Assembly (NCBI RefSeq): GCF_022267515.1 | Contig: NZ_JAKFGB010000009.1 | Coordinates: forward strand, 248,001-312,000 | DNA from: Rubinisphaera margarita | Lineage (GTDB): Bacteria > Planctomycetota > Planctomycetia > Planctomycetales > Planctomycetaceae | Direction of reading: 5' to 3' | Length of the DNA: 64,000 nucleotides | In this document: one piece after another, positions 30,467 through 39,605 of the stretch | How the letters are laid out: every line of letters begins with the position of its first letter | Numbering within the stretch: position 1 is the stretch's first letter | Made by a program: the position numbers and the translations under genes | The notes under the pieces: model-generated | What the model saw: the letters and a program-made list of their open reading frames with translations, nothing else | Told to the model about the DNA's origin: nothing | The model's database searches: none

Positions 30467-33400
30467 TCAGGGCGTTTGCAGTCGCAGCAGGCCGACGGCT
30501 CCGAACTGGGGCTCAGCTGTCGTCTGGCCGTTCCAGCTTTGAACCCCTTCACCCGGCAGAATTCGTGAGAGCGAAACTGCCCACACGGGATTGCGAGCGC
30601 CTCCCGGCGGTTCGAGTTGAGCCCGCGGGATGGCGATTTCGACCTGCCAGCTCTCGGTGTCACCATCACAGGCGACGTACCATTCCGGATTCCAGCTTTC
30701 ATCCTGTCCACAACGTTCCTTCGTGTATCCTCGCTGATCGACTTCGAACACGTACGACGTCTGATAGTCCCGATCGACATCAATCGAGAACTGCAATCGG
30801 TCGAAGCCACTCAGATCGGCATCATAGTAGCGTCCCCCTCGGATCGGCAAATCGTCCGGAAGATTCGGCCGCCGCGGAAAGCGTCCCGCCACGTAGAAGT
30901 ACTCTTCATCGAACGTGCAGAGCACAATCGGCGTTTCTTCGCCGGGGGCATTCATGAGCGAAGGCTGCCCGACAGTTGGTTTCAGACGGAGTTCTTCCGC
31001 GGTGACCCAGCATTCTTCGGTGATCTCGGCGTCCAGTCGTGGCGGTTTCGTCGCATTCAGGCAGAGGCTGAACACGCCGGGTGGCAACCCCTGCTGACTC
31101 TGCAGCCAGAACTCGCCCACGGCGATGCGAAGACGCGGGTTGCGGATCTGTCGTTCATCCAGTTCTTCGACGAGCAGAAAGTGCCCGTACAAGTCGTTGG
31201 CGGCCCGCTCGGCTCCCTGTTCGCGAAGAAGGGCGGCGAGAGGAAACTGCACTTCAGCCGTGGCGGCGACCTGGGGATGGTCGCTTTTCAGAAACTCATA
31301 GAGCGCGACTGCTCGCTGTCGCCAGGTGGCTTCCCAGGCCGACTTCTCCTGCTGGCTGCCACTGGAGAGGGAAGCCGCGACTTCCGAGGTGGAAACGGCC
31401 GGGGTGACAGGATCCAGTGAATCATCGATCTTCTCGCCGGCAACCTGTTCGATGCCGGAAGAACTCCTGGAGGGAGTCGACGTCTGAAATTCGTTCCGCA
31501 GTTTGCCAGCGCCGCGTCCCTGGAGTCGAAGTTGCCGCATCTCCCGCGAACTCCAGAACTGAATCAACTCGAGTGCAGCTGTTCCGGCCAGAGGCTGGGC
31601 GGGGTAGTCTTCGACAATGCGGGACAGGACCGCTTCGCAGTAGTCCCAGTCGTGATTCGTGCGATACTCGCAGGCGAGTTCGTAGAGTTGCGTTGCCGCC
31701 TGTTGTGGCGTCATGCCTCGCACGAAGTCGTTGAGCTGAGCGATGGTCTGAGCAGCGGTCTGCTCTTCGGAAAGATTCTTCTTGACGTACGCATGCAAGT
31801 TCCGCTGGCGGCGGGCCACTTCCTCGCCCCGCTGATCCGCCTCGTCGGTGGGGAGGAGGACTCTCCGGGCATCGCTGCCGGGACCGAGTACGATTCCGGT
31901 AAACAGATCGTGCATTCGCAGATTCTGAGGAATCGGAGTGAGGCTCGAAACGGCGTAACTCTCGAACAGGGGCGGCAGTGCTTCGGGACCGCCGGTCATG
32001 CGGAATGCAGGAACCGCTGCCGAACGGACCGACTGCTTCAGTCGCGGCAGGTACTCGCTATTGTCCAGCACAAGGTCGCCCCCCTGACCGGATCGATTCC
32101 GCAGAACGACCCGGGCGACCGGCCATGGATCCAGCCCGGTCATGGTTTTGAGTTGAGGCACAGCTGTGGGATCTCCAGCCATGCGGATGGCATTCTCCAG
32201 AGCCTGCTGCATCATCTTGCCGGCCTGATCGTTTTCGACCGGAGCATCCAGGACGACGACGGTCGGACGATACGTTCTCAGATCGCGAACGAGATGGATC
32301 AGGACCTGTTCGGAGAGCAGTCCGTCTGTCGCCTGATTCCAGCGGGAAATCAACTGCTGTTGATTTTCTCTCAACTCGGGAAGATCCAGTGGCAGCGTCC
32401 AGCCGGTCAGGCTTGTGCTGCCCGCCGAGATCTGGTTGGCCGTTTCGAACCGCAACGACGTCGCAACCGCCTGTGGGGTCTCTTCTCGGTCATTTGCCGA
32501 AGACAACGCCACGATGCCGGACCGATACCCATGATGCCCGCTGTAGCGAGCGATCAGACTGAACGAGGACTCATCGGGAACAGTCGCAAACTGCAGCAGC
32601 GCCAGTCGCCGCGACGGACCACCGGCGAGTTGCCAGGTGCTGCCTCCATCGGACGTCTTCACCACGGTTCCGAGCTCGCCGACTGCGTAGCCGTGGGAAT
32701 CGTCGACGAACGTGATCGCATTCAATGGGACTGTGGAGGGCGTCGGCACCATTTGCCAGGTCTGTCCGCCATCGGTCGATCGCAGGATGGCACTGCCAGG
32801 GTGCCCGACCATCCAGACCGAATCGCCGCGGACAGCCACGTCGCGGAAGTCCATGATCCGCTGCAACTCTTCAGGGATTTCTCGCGGAGGATCCTGCCAG
32901 GAAGCGCCGCCGGGTGAGTAGCGGATCAACCCGCCCTGACCAACCAGCCAGCCTCGGGCCGAGTCGTCGACGGCGACTGATCGAATCGCCTTGTGGCCCC
33001 AGTTGATGCCGGGGTCGAGAAACAGCTGATTGCCGCCGAACAGTGCCACGCGACCCTGTTCACCGACCAGCACGCCGCTCTCATGATCGGTGAAACTCCC
33101 GGCCAGCCAGCGGAACTGACGAGGATGTTGAACACCACGCCAGGTCTTGCCGCCATCGGAGGTCCGCCAGATGCCCGACGGATTCTGCGGAGAGGGCTCT
33201 CCACAGACGACGCCGTGACTGAGATCGAAGAATTGCAGATGCTGCACGTAGCCGAGATCGACGGGGGCCTGGATCGACCATGTCTCTCCGCCGTCGCGCG
33301 TTGCCAGAACGCATCCCTGGGTCGTGCGTCCATCCGCGGAGACCGCTCCCCCGGCAACCCAGCCGATGCGATCGGTCAGGAACTGGACCGCCTTCCAGTC

Positions 33401-33664
33401 GCAGGCCACGGGAGTCGGCAACAGCGTCCATGTCTGACCGCCATCGGTGGTTTTTCGAACCGTTCCCCGTGTGCCCACCGCGAAGCCGAGCGATGGACCG
33501 ACGAAGGAAACATCGTGCAGAGTCGCATCGTCCTGCAGCACGATTTCTTCCGGCGTCAGCGGAGGAGCCGTCGATTTGTCGGCGGCGGCCAGCGGAACGG
33601 AGCAGAGACAAAGAAATAGCAGCAGCCAGCTGCCAGGCCGGGCACGTCGTCCATGACCATGCAT
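30467..33664 (-). CDS. Large secreted Ycf48/BNR propeller protein with C-terminal sugar-binding-like domain
   Basis: A 1065-residue exported protein (signal about 1-28, cut after LAAA). Residues about 45-370 contain repeated blades of the Ycf48/sialidase type, each with TTDGGQTW-like motifs (TTDGGQTWTLL, TRDGGETWSI, TSDGGKTWRG, STDGGQTWQM, TSDGGSTWQL). The middle, about 430-860, is helical with no recognised family. The C-terminal 190 residues (LDAEITEECWVTAEEL to the end) resemble a family 9 carbohydrate-binding-like domain. Likely an extracellular binding or assembly protein; no enzyme motif is seen. The RNase H2-like gene follows 30 bp downstream. Confidence 0.75.
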   Translation of the reverse strand: MHGHGRRARPGSWLLLFLCLCSVPLAAADKSTAPPLTPEEIVLQDDATLHDVSFVGPSLGFAVGTRGTVRKTTDGGQTWTLLPTPVACDWKAVQFLTDRIGWVAGGAVSADGRTTQGCVLATRDGGETWSIQAPVDLGYVQHLQFFDLSHGVVCGEPSPQNPSGIWRTSDGGKTWRGVQHPRQFRWLAGSFTDHESGVLVGEQGRVALFGGNQLFLDPGINWGHKAIRSVAVDDSARGWLVGQGGLIRYSPGGASWQDPPREIPEELQRIMDFRDVAVRGDSVWMVGHPGSAILRSTDGGQTWQMVPTPSTVPLNAITFVDDSHGYAVGELGTVVKTSDGGSTWQLAGGPSRRLALLQFATVPDESSFSLIARYSGHHGYRSGIVALSSANDREETPQAVATSLRFETANQISAGSTSLTGWTLPLDLPELRENQQQLISRWNQATDGLLSEQVLIHLVRDLRTYRPTVVVLDAPVENDQAGKMMQQALENAIRMAGDPTAVPQLKTMTGLDPWPVARVVLRNRSGQGGDLVLDNSEYLPRLKQSVRSAAVPAFRMTGGPEALPPLFESYAVSSLTPIPQNLRMHDLFTGIVLGPGSDARRVLLPTDEADQRGEEVARRQRNLHAYVKKNLSEEQTAAQTIAQLNDFVRGMTPQQAATQLYELACEYRTNHDWDYCEAVLSRIVEDYPAQPLAGTAALELIQFWSSREMRQLRLQGRGAGKLRNEFQTSTPSRSSSGIEQVAGEKIDDSLDPVTPAVSTSEVAASLSSGSQQEKSAWEATWRQRAVALYEFLKSDHPQVAATAEVQFPLAALLREQGAERAANDLYGHFLLVEELDERQIRNPRLRIAVGEFWLQSQQGLPPGVFSLCLNATKPPRLDAEITEECWVTAEELRLKPTVGQPSLMNAPGEETPIVLCTFDEEYFYVAGRFPRRPNLPDDLPIRGGRYYDADLSGFDRLQFSIDVDRDYQTSYVFEVDQRGYTKERCGQDESWNPEWYVACDGDTESWQVEIAIPRAQLEPPGGARNPVWAVSLSRILPGEGVQSWNGQTTAEPQFGAVGLLRLQTP

Positions 33665-33749
33665 GAGTTCTTACTTTCCGGTGCTCCCGAACCGGCCCGG
33701 TTCGTCCATCCTGACAGACCAGACCGTTTCGTTTATGGAGAAGTGTGAT

Positions 33750-34709
33750 TCAGAGTTCGCTGATGTCGGGAGTATTCATCATTTCTTCGTGTCCACGAAG
33801 TTCGAGGACGGCGCGTTTGAGATAGCGGCGGCCTTCGTCGAAGCGAGGAATCTGGGCCCGGAACTGATCGTAGTTCTGGGCGATCAGGTCGGGACGATTC
33901 TCTCCATCGATCAGCGATCGCGTCAACGCGAGCAGTGCCGGCTCCATCTTCTCACGAATGTCCTCGGAGACATGCCGAGCCGCATTTCGAAGAGCTTTCG
34001 TCAGCTTCAGTACGTCCTCACGGTCGGCCTTCCGATCCGCTTCCGACAGCTGCCGCATCGCCGTCGAACATTTCTTATGGGACAACTGCGTGACATCAAC
34101 CAGCCGCCCGAACGGGTTCTGCGTCGATGTGGAGCTGATCTCCCGCTCCTGAGCTTTCTTCAGTCCCCGGCTTGCCGCCTCGAGTTCCGGATTGATTGCC
34201 AGAGCCGCCTGATAATGGGCAATCGCCAGACGATTGTTGTTGAGATCCAGATACGCGTTCGCCAGATTCAGATGAGCCTGATCGAACTGTGGATTGAGCT
34301 TGATCGCTTCCTTATACGCCGGAACAGCCAGTTCCGGATGCCCGGAGTTGCGGTGCGCAAAGCCCAGGTTGTAGTAGGCATCGAAGTTCTGCTTGTCCCG
34401 CTGAATCGCTTTCCGCAACGCAGAGACTGCTTCCGGATACTGCTTAAGACGATTGTAAACCGCACCCAGATTGGTCAGCGGTTTGGAACTCGTGGGATCC
34501 TCATCGGCAATCTGCTGATAACAGGCACACGCCTGCGCAAAATCTTTGGTGCGGAAGTAGCACATCGCACGCATTTCGAGCACATCGAGCATCTCGTGAG
34601 CAGGCAGTCCGCTCACCGCGTCGAGCACCTCCAGTGCTTCCGCGTATTGACGCTGACGTATCAGCGTCATCGCTTCTGTTTTCGTCTGTTCCAGCATGCC
34701 GGGTGCCAT
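33750..34709 (-). CDS. Tetratricopeptide repeat protein
   Basis: A 319-residue cytosolic protein. Residues about 10-180 are made of TPR units; the clearest are PLTNLGAVYNRLKQYPEAVSAL, AYYNLGFAHRNSGHPELAVPAY and AHLNLANAYLDLNNNRLAIAHY. The C-terminal 140 residues are charged and helical without known motifs. ATG at 34709 is chosen for the AGGGAG site just upstream; a GTG seven codons earlier would place that site inside the gene. TPRs mediate protein contacts; the partner is unknown. The promoter lies inside an inverted repeat (34799-34844). Confidence 0.85.
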   Translation of the reverse strand: MAPGMLEQTKTEAMTLIRQRQYAEALEVLDAVSGLPAHEMLDVLEMRAMCYFRTKDFAQACACYQQIADEDPTSSKPLTNLGAVYNRLKQYPEAVSALRKAIQRDKQNFDAYYNLGFAHRNSGHPELAVPAYKEAIKLNPQFDQAHLNLANAYLDLNNNRLAIAHYQAALAINPELEAASRGLKKAQEREISSTSTQNPFGRLVDVTQLSHKKCSTAMRQLSEADRKADREDVLKLTKALRNAARHVSEDIREKMEPALLALTRSLIDGENRPDLIAQNYDQFRAQIPRFDEGRRYLKRAVLELRGHEEMMNTPDISEL

Positions 34710-34798
34710 CGATTCTCCCTGAGTGAGCACACAGACCGATCAATCAGCACGACTTGACAATGTGCGGACTCAACCTGCCGGAGGCGAGTCACGGGCAA

Positions 34799-34844
34799 TG
34801 TAGACGCGATATGAAATAATAAGCGTCTACAAATGCGTTGTAAA
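34799..34844 (-). promoter_or_regulatory. Promoter of the TPR gene embedded in an inverted repeat
   Basis: Reading the minus strand: TTTACA (34844-34839), a 17-base spacer and TATTAT (34821-34816). The -10 element and half of the spacer lie inside an inverted repeat, arms TGTAGACGC (34799-34807) and GCGTCTACA (34823-34831). A factor bound there would block the promoter. The predicted start is near 34809, leaving a leader of about 100 bases. Confidence 0.6.
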
Positions 34845-34989
34845 TCAGTGTTCGCCGCGAACGCCCAATTTCGGACGGAGTTTCGCCTAAACTCCTGTTG
34901 TGGAGGACTTTAGTGCGCTGAACAAAGGGTTCCGGGGCGAACTCGTGGCGGAGTATAGTGGAAGTTCGCACATTTGGGCAAAGTGAATT

Positions 34990-36273
34990 TTATCGCGGTT
35001 CGATCCGATCCTTGCCGACCCACTTCCTCAGCACTTCTGGCACCACAACACTGCCATCGGCCTGCTGATTGTTTTCCAGCAGAGCGATCAAGGCTCGCGT
35101 CACCGCAACGGCGGTCCCATTCAGGGTGTGCACGAACTGAGTCCCCTTCGTGCCCTGCGTCTTGCAGCGGACATTCAAGCGGCGGGATTGATAATCCGTG
35201 CAATTCGAGCAGCTCGTGACTTCGCCATATTCGCCAGACTCCCCTCGTCCTGGCATCCATGCTTCGAGGTCGAACTTGCGATAAGCCGGGCCGCCCATAT
35301 CGCCGGTTGCGATATCGAGCACGCGGTAGGGAATTCCCAGACCCTGGAAAATCTCTTCCTCGATTTTCAGGATCTGCTGGTGGAACTCGTCGGACAGCTT
35401 CGTGTCGGGAGCAGTGAAGCCGAAGATTTCGACTTTGGTGAACTGGTGCACGCGGTAAATCCCGCGGGTTGCCCGTCCATGAGCGCCGGCTTCGGTGCGG
35501 AAGCAGTGCGAAATCCCGGCGACTTTAATCGGCAGTTTGTCGACATCGAGCGTCTCGTCCTTGAGCATCCCGCCCAAGGTAATCTCGGCCGTGGCGACCA
35601 GATTCAAATCGGTATTCTCGATCGAGTAGATCTGGGCCTCGTCACCGCGGGGATTGAAGCCGACCCCTTCGAGCACCTCATCGCGGGCCAGGTCGGGGGT
35701 TGTCATGATCGTAAAGCCCTCGGCCAGCAGCTTTTCGACAGCATACTGCACCAGAGCCAGTTCGAGTAGAACGGCTTCGTTCTTCAAGAAATAGAAGCCA
35801 TGCCCGGCGACCTTGCCACCTGCATTCAGGTCGAGTAGATCGAGCTTCTCCGCGATGTCGACGTGATCGAGCGGCTTGAAATCGAACTGCGGTTTGTCTC
35901 CGACTTCCCGAACCGTGACCGAGTCATCCTCGCTGCGACCGACCGGGGCGTCGGGATGCGTCATGTTCGGAATCTGTGACTGGATTTCCCGCAGCTTCTG
36001 CTCGACCTCTTTCTGCTGTTCTTCAACCTTGCCGACCTGCTCGCGGAGTTCTTTTCCCTGAGCGATCAACTGCGGCTTCTCGTCTTTCGAGGCCTTCGGA
36101 ATGCGGCTGGAGACTTCCTTCTGTTCGGAACGCAGTTTGTCCCCGCTGGTGATCAATTCGCGGCGCTGATCGCGGAGTGCAATCAGAGCGTCGAGGTCGA
36201 CACGGATGCCACGGTTTTCACAATTCTGGCGAACCTGGTCGAGTTCATCACAGATAAACTGCAGATCGAGCAT
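34990..36273 (-). CDS. serS: Serine--tRNA ligase
   Basis: Charges tRNA-Ser with serine. The 427-residue protein has the N-terminal antiparallel coiled coil (about 30-105) that grips the tRNA long arm and a class II catalytic core with motif 2 CFRTEAGAHGRATRGIYRVHQF and motif 3 LNGTAVAVTRALIALLENNQ; the serine-site segment is TSCSNCTDYQSRR. Length and order are standard. ATG at 36273. No T-box leader was seen upstream. Confidence 0.97.
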   Translation of the reverse strand: MLDLQFICDELDQVRQNCENRGIRVDLDALIALRDQRRELITSGDKLRSEQKEVSSRIPKASKDEKPQLIAQGKELREQVGKVEEQQKEVEQKLREIQSQIPNMTHPDAPVGRSEDDSVTVREVGDKPQFDFKPLDHVDIAEKLDLLDLNAGGKVAGHGFYFLKNEAVLLELALVQYAVEKLLAEGFTIMTTPDLARDEVLEGVGFNPRGDEAQIYSIENTDLNLVATAEITLGGMLKDETLDVDKLPIKVAGISHCFRTEAGAHGRATRGIYRVHQFTKVEIFGFTAPDTKLSDEFHQQILKIEEEIFQGLGIPYRVLDIATGDMGGPAYRKFDLEAWMPGRGESGEYGEVTSCSNCTDYQSRRLNVRCKTQGTKGTQFVHTLNGTAVAVTRALIALLENNQQADGSVVVPEVLRKWVGKDRIEPR

Positions 36274-36477
36274 GATACGTTTTCAACTGGTGAGCAGGCG
36301 TGAATAAAAACAGCCGCCCCCGCGGGCAGCAGTGAGCCCGGATTATGGCAGACACCCGCCCGCCTGTCACCACTGGTTCGCCGTCGCATCAAATTCAACT
36401 GACCTGAACCGCGCCAGGCCGCGAGAGCGAATTCGAAATCCAGATGCAGACGACTGCAGGAGAAGCTCGAAAATGCG

Positions 36478-37641
36478 CTAAAACGAACCGGCAATCTGCT
36501 GCAGAGCGTCCGCCAGTTTCTCAATTTCTGATTCACTCGTCGTGCTGCCAAAGCTGATCCGCACAGTTCCTCCCAGCTCGGCTGTTCCCAGCCACTGGTG
36601 AGCCTGCGGGGCGCAGTGAAACCCGGTGCGGACTTCGATCTGGAAGTATTCATCCAGAATCGTGCCGACAACCCGCGGATCCTGCCCCTCGACATTCAGG
36701 CTGAGGACGCCGACTCGCAGTTCCCCGGGAAGGTCGGGGAGAGAGACTGTCACGCCCGGAATCCCCTTGAGCCGGTCGAGGCAGAACGCAGTCAACTCCC
36801 GCTGATGAGCGGCGTCGTCCGCGATCGATTCCGGCGACATTGCTTCGAGCGAGGCGGCCAGCCCGATCAGTCCCGGCACGTTTCTGCTGCCCGACTCGTA
36901 ACGATACGGCAACTCCGCCGGCTGCACCGCCTGTTCACTCTGCGTTCCGGTGCCGCCGAACTGCAGGGGAGGAATCCGGTCTTCAAGGCCCGGCTGCAGG
37001 TAAAGAAACCCGGTCCCGAGTGGAGCGAGTAATCCCTTATGACACGGAGCGGCCAGCAAGCTGCAGCCCATCTCCTGCACATCGATCGGCAGATGCCCAA
37101 CCGTTTGAGCCGCGTCGATCAACGAAAGGATCCCGCGCTCCTTCGCCAGCTGGCAAATCTCGCCGACCGGCTGAATCACGCCCGTGACATTCGAGGCATG
37201 CACGCAGCAGATCAGTTTCGTCTCAGAAGTGATCGCCGCTCGAACATCGCCGGGATCAGTTCGCCCATCCGCTCCCGGCTCCACTTCAGTGATCGTCACC
37301 CCGCGATCCGCAGCAGCGGCGAGAGGGCGCAGCACCGAGTTGTGCTCCCAGCTTGTGACAATCACATGGCCCGGCTCCTGGCCCAGACAGCCGAGCGCCA
37401 GATTGAGAGCTTCCGTTCCACTGGTGGTGAAGACCACGCGATCGGCCGATTCCGCATGAATCAGCGACGCCAGCTTCTTGCGTCCGCCCTCAATCTCCTG
37501 CCCGATCGTGACGGCTCTGCGATAACTTCCGCGGCCAGCCGAAAGCCCTTCCATCTGCAGATACCGGGCAATCCGCGCAGCAACACGCTCCGGCTTCGGG
37601 GCACTCGTGGCGGCATGATCAAGATAAATGACATCGTCCAT
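36478..37641 (-). CDS. Cysteine desulfurase-like class V aminotransferase
   Basis: A 387-residue PLP enzyme that probably removes sulfur from cysteine for iron-sulfur clusters or thio-modified tRNA. PLP site: H100, D176 (LIDAAQT), H201 and Schiff-base lysine K202 (PCHKGLLAPLGTGFLYL). The active-site cysteine is in RTGFHCAPQAH near residue 350, at the position expected for the SufS/CsdA-like group. The opening YLDHAATSAPKP and GTEALNLAL are typical. No suf or isc genes are adjacent in the window. Repeats of two families lie upstream. Confidence 0.85.
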   Translation of the reverse strand: MDDVIYLDHAATSAPKPERVAARIARYLQMEGLSAGRGSYRRAVTIGQEIEGGRKKLASLIHAESADRVVFTTSGTEALNLALGCLGQEPGHVIVTSWEHNSVLRPLAAAADRGVTITEVEPGADGRTDPGDVRAAITSETKLICCVHASNVTGVIQPVGEICQLAKERGILSLIDAAQTVGHLPIDVQEMGCSLLAAPCHKGLLAPLGTGFLYLQPGLEDRIPPLQFGGTGTQSEQAVQPAELPYRYESGSRNVPGLIGLAASLEAMSPESIADDAAHQRELTAFCLDRLKGIPGVTVSLPDLPGELRVGVLSLNVEGQDPRVVGTILDEYFQIEVRTGFHCAPQAHQWLGTAELGGTVRISFGSTTSESEIEKLADALQQIAGSF

Positions 37642-37686
37642 GCCGGCATTCTAGTGAGCACCTGGTCAAGGGGCGAGAACCAACCG

Positions 37687-37740
37687 GGGATGGCACAGAG
37701 ATTCATCTCTGCGTTGCCCAGCAACAAGCGGCTTGTCTTT
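37687..37740. repeat. Tandem-hairpin intergenic repeat, family B copy 2
   Basis: Shares the first 24 bases (GGATGGCACAGAGATTCATC and four more) exactly with the copy at 2259-2311, including the CAGAGA-TTCA-TCTCTG hairpin (37696-37711). The second hairpin is shorter (GTTGC-CCA-GCAAC, 37713-37725). Confidence 0.75.
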
Positions 37741-37855
37741 AGCTTTCTCCGAACACCTGGCCGTTTCTGTCCACGATCGATCGCGCCGTTTCAAGCAAGA
37801 AAATCGGGCCGTGACAGTCATCGGTCGTGCGAGCGAGAAATAAATTACGTCGCCG

Positions 37856-37898
<43 letters not shown>

Positions 37899-38009
37899 AG
37901 AAACGTCAGCTACTTCCAGAACTGATGAGGGACCGTCGTCACACGACGAAACGAAACGAGTCGAGTCATAGTAGCTTCCTCCGACCCCAACTCTCAAAGG
38001 GCGTCCATT

Positions 38010-38050
38010 GGGCATGCTTGCCCTGCATCTTCAATGCGATGCAAACATGG
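38010..38050. repeat. Palindromic repeat family C, inverted diverged copy
   Basis: GGCATGCTTGCCCTGC (38011-38026) is the exact inverse of the end of the 37860 copy, and GCGATGCAAACATGG (38036-38050) matches its beginning with one change; the middle has diverged. Together the two copies frame a 110-bp segment of no clear content. Confidence 0.65.
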
Positions 38051-38075
38051 TCCCCTTGGGCGAAAGTCGCAACGT

Positions 38076-39473
38076 CTAGCTGATAATCTCATGCACGACG
38101 TTACCGTGGACATCGGTCAGGCGCATATCCCGGCTGCTGTGGCGGACGGTGAGGCGTTCGTGGTCGATGCCGAGCAGGTGCAGCATGGTCGCGTGCAGGT
38201 CGTGAATCTGCAGTTTGTTTTCGATCGCGTAGTAGCCGTATTCGTCGGTCGCACCATAAGCCATGCCCCCTTTGACGCCGCCGCCAGCCATCCAGACGGT
38301 GAAGCCGGACGGATTGTGATCGCGGCCGTTGGTGCCCTGGGCCATCGGCGTGCGGCCGAATTCGCCCGCCCAGATGACGAGCGTTTCATCGAGCATGCCC
38401 CGCTGCTTCAGATCTTTCAGCAGTCCGGCGATCGGCTGGTCGACCGCCAGGGCGTTGTTCTCGTGGCCCTCCTTCAGCCTGGAATGCTGATCCCAGCGAT
38501 CGCCACGAACAGCCGGGCAGGTCAGTTCGATAAAGCGGACGCCCCGTTCCACGAGCCGGCGGGCGACCAGGCATTGATGGGCGTAAGTCCGCGTCTGCGG
38601 GAACTCGGCTGTCAGGCCGTAGAGCTCCTGCGTCTCTTTCGACTCGCCGGTGATGTCCATCAGCCCGGGAACCGAAGTTTGCATGCGATAGGCGAGTTCA
38701 TAGTTGGCGATGGCCGATTCAATCGCATCGTGCGGGCCGGTCTGTTGCAGCAGCGCATTGTCGAGCTGACGCATCAGGGCCATCTTCCGCTGCTGCCGAT
38801 CGGACGACGTTTCCCGAGGCACGATATCGGCGACCGGGACCGAGCCCTGCTTGAAGAGCGACCCCTGATAAGTGGCCGGCAGGAAGCCGTTGTGAAAACA
38901 GTCGAGTCCACCCGGCGGAATCAGTCCGCCATTCAGGACGATGAAGCCGGGCAGATTCTGCGATTCGGTGCCAAGTCCGTAACAGGTCCACGCTCCCATA
39001 CTCGGCCGCCCCTGCAGGCCGTGGCCGGTGTGCAGGAAGTAGTTGGCGTTGGTGTGCTCGGGGAAAGCCGAGGTCATCGAGCGGATGATGCAGAGGTCAT
39101 CGATGCATTCGGCGGTTCTGGGAAACAGCTCGCTGACCGGCAGCCCGCTTTCGCCGTAGTTGCGGAACTTCCAGGGGGACTTGAGCACCTTGCCGATGTT
39201 GTCGAACTGCGTCGCCTGCACCTTGGCTTTGATCGGATTGCCGTGCTCTTTCTCGAGCAGCGGCTTCGGGTCGAACGAATCGACCTGCGACACGCCGCCG
39301 TCCATGTAGAGAAAGATGACGCTCTTCGCTCGCGGCGTGTGGTGCGTTCCGGTGGTCCGCAGATCGCCCGCGGCGAACGCATCACTCATGAGCGCACTCA
39401 GAGCAGCCGCCCCGAAGCCGTTCGCCGACTTCTGCAGGAACTCCCGTCGCGGCATCGCTGATCGAAATCTCAT
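38076..39473 (-). CDS. Tat-exported DUF1501 protein
   Basis: A 465-residue protein with a Tat signal (MPRREFLQKSANGFGAAALSAL, starting at residue 7) and a DUF1501 domain, distantly related to alkaline phosphatase/sulfatase folds: VIFLYMDGGVSQVDSFDPKP near the start and AGEFGRTPMAQGTNGRDHNP near the end hold the likely metal residues. DUF1501 genes in planctomycetes regularly follow a PSD1/PSCyt gene, as here (132-bp gap, same strand), so the two proteins probably act together outside the cytoplasm, perhaps in polysaccharide breakdown. The reaction is unknown. Confidence 0.92.
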   Translation of the reverse strand: MRFRSAMPRREFLQKSANGFGAAALSALMSDAFAAGDLRTTGTHHTPRAKSVIFLYMDGGVSQVDSFDPKPLLEKEHGNPIKAKVQATQFDNIGKVLKSPWKFRNYGESGLPVSELFPRTAECIDDLCIIRSMTSAFPEHTNANYFLHTGHGLQGRPSMGAWTCYGLGTESQNLPGFIVLNGGLIPPGGLDCFHNGFLPATYQGSLFKQGSVPVADIVPRETSSDRQQRKMALMRQLDNALLQQTGPHDAIESAIANYELAYRMQTSVPGLMDITGESKETQELYGLTAEFPQTRTYAHQCLVARRLVERGVRFIELTCPAVRGDRWDQHSRLKEGHENNALAVDQPIAGLLKDLKQRGMLDETLVIWAGEFGRTPMAQGTNGRDHNPSGFTVWMAGGGVKGGMAYGATDEYGYYAIENKLQIHDLHATMLHLLGIDHERLTVRHSSRDMRLTDVHGNVVHEIIS

Positions 39474-39605
39474 CTCAACACCTCAGCTTGTCTCAATTTG
39501 TAGACTGGGATCGCCGCAGGCGGATCCCGGCCATTGTGCGTTCAATCTCAGTGTGGAATGTCTTGTTGCGCATGCCCACCCGATTGGGGGTGCGGTCTCT
39601 GTTGT

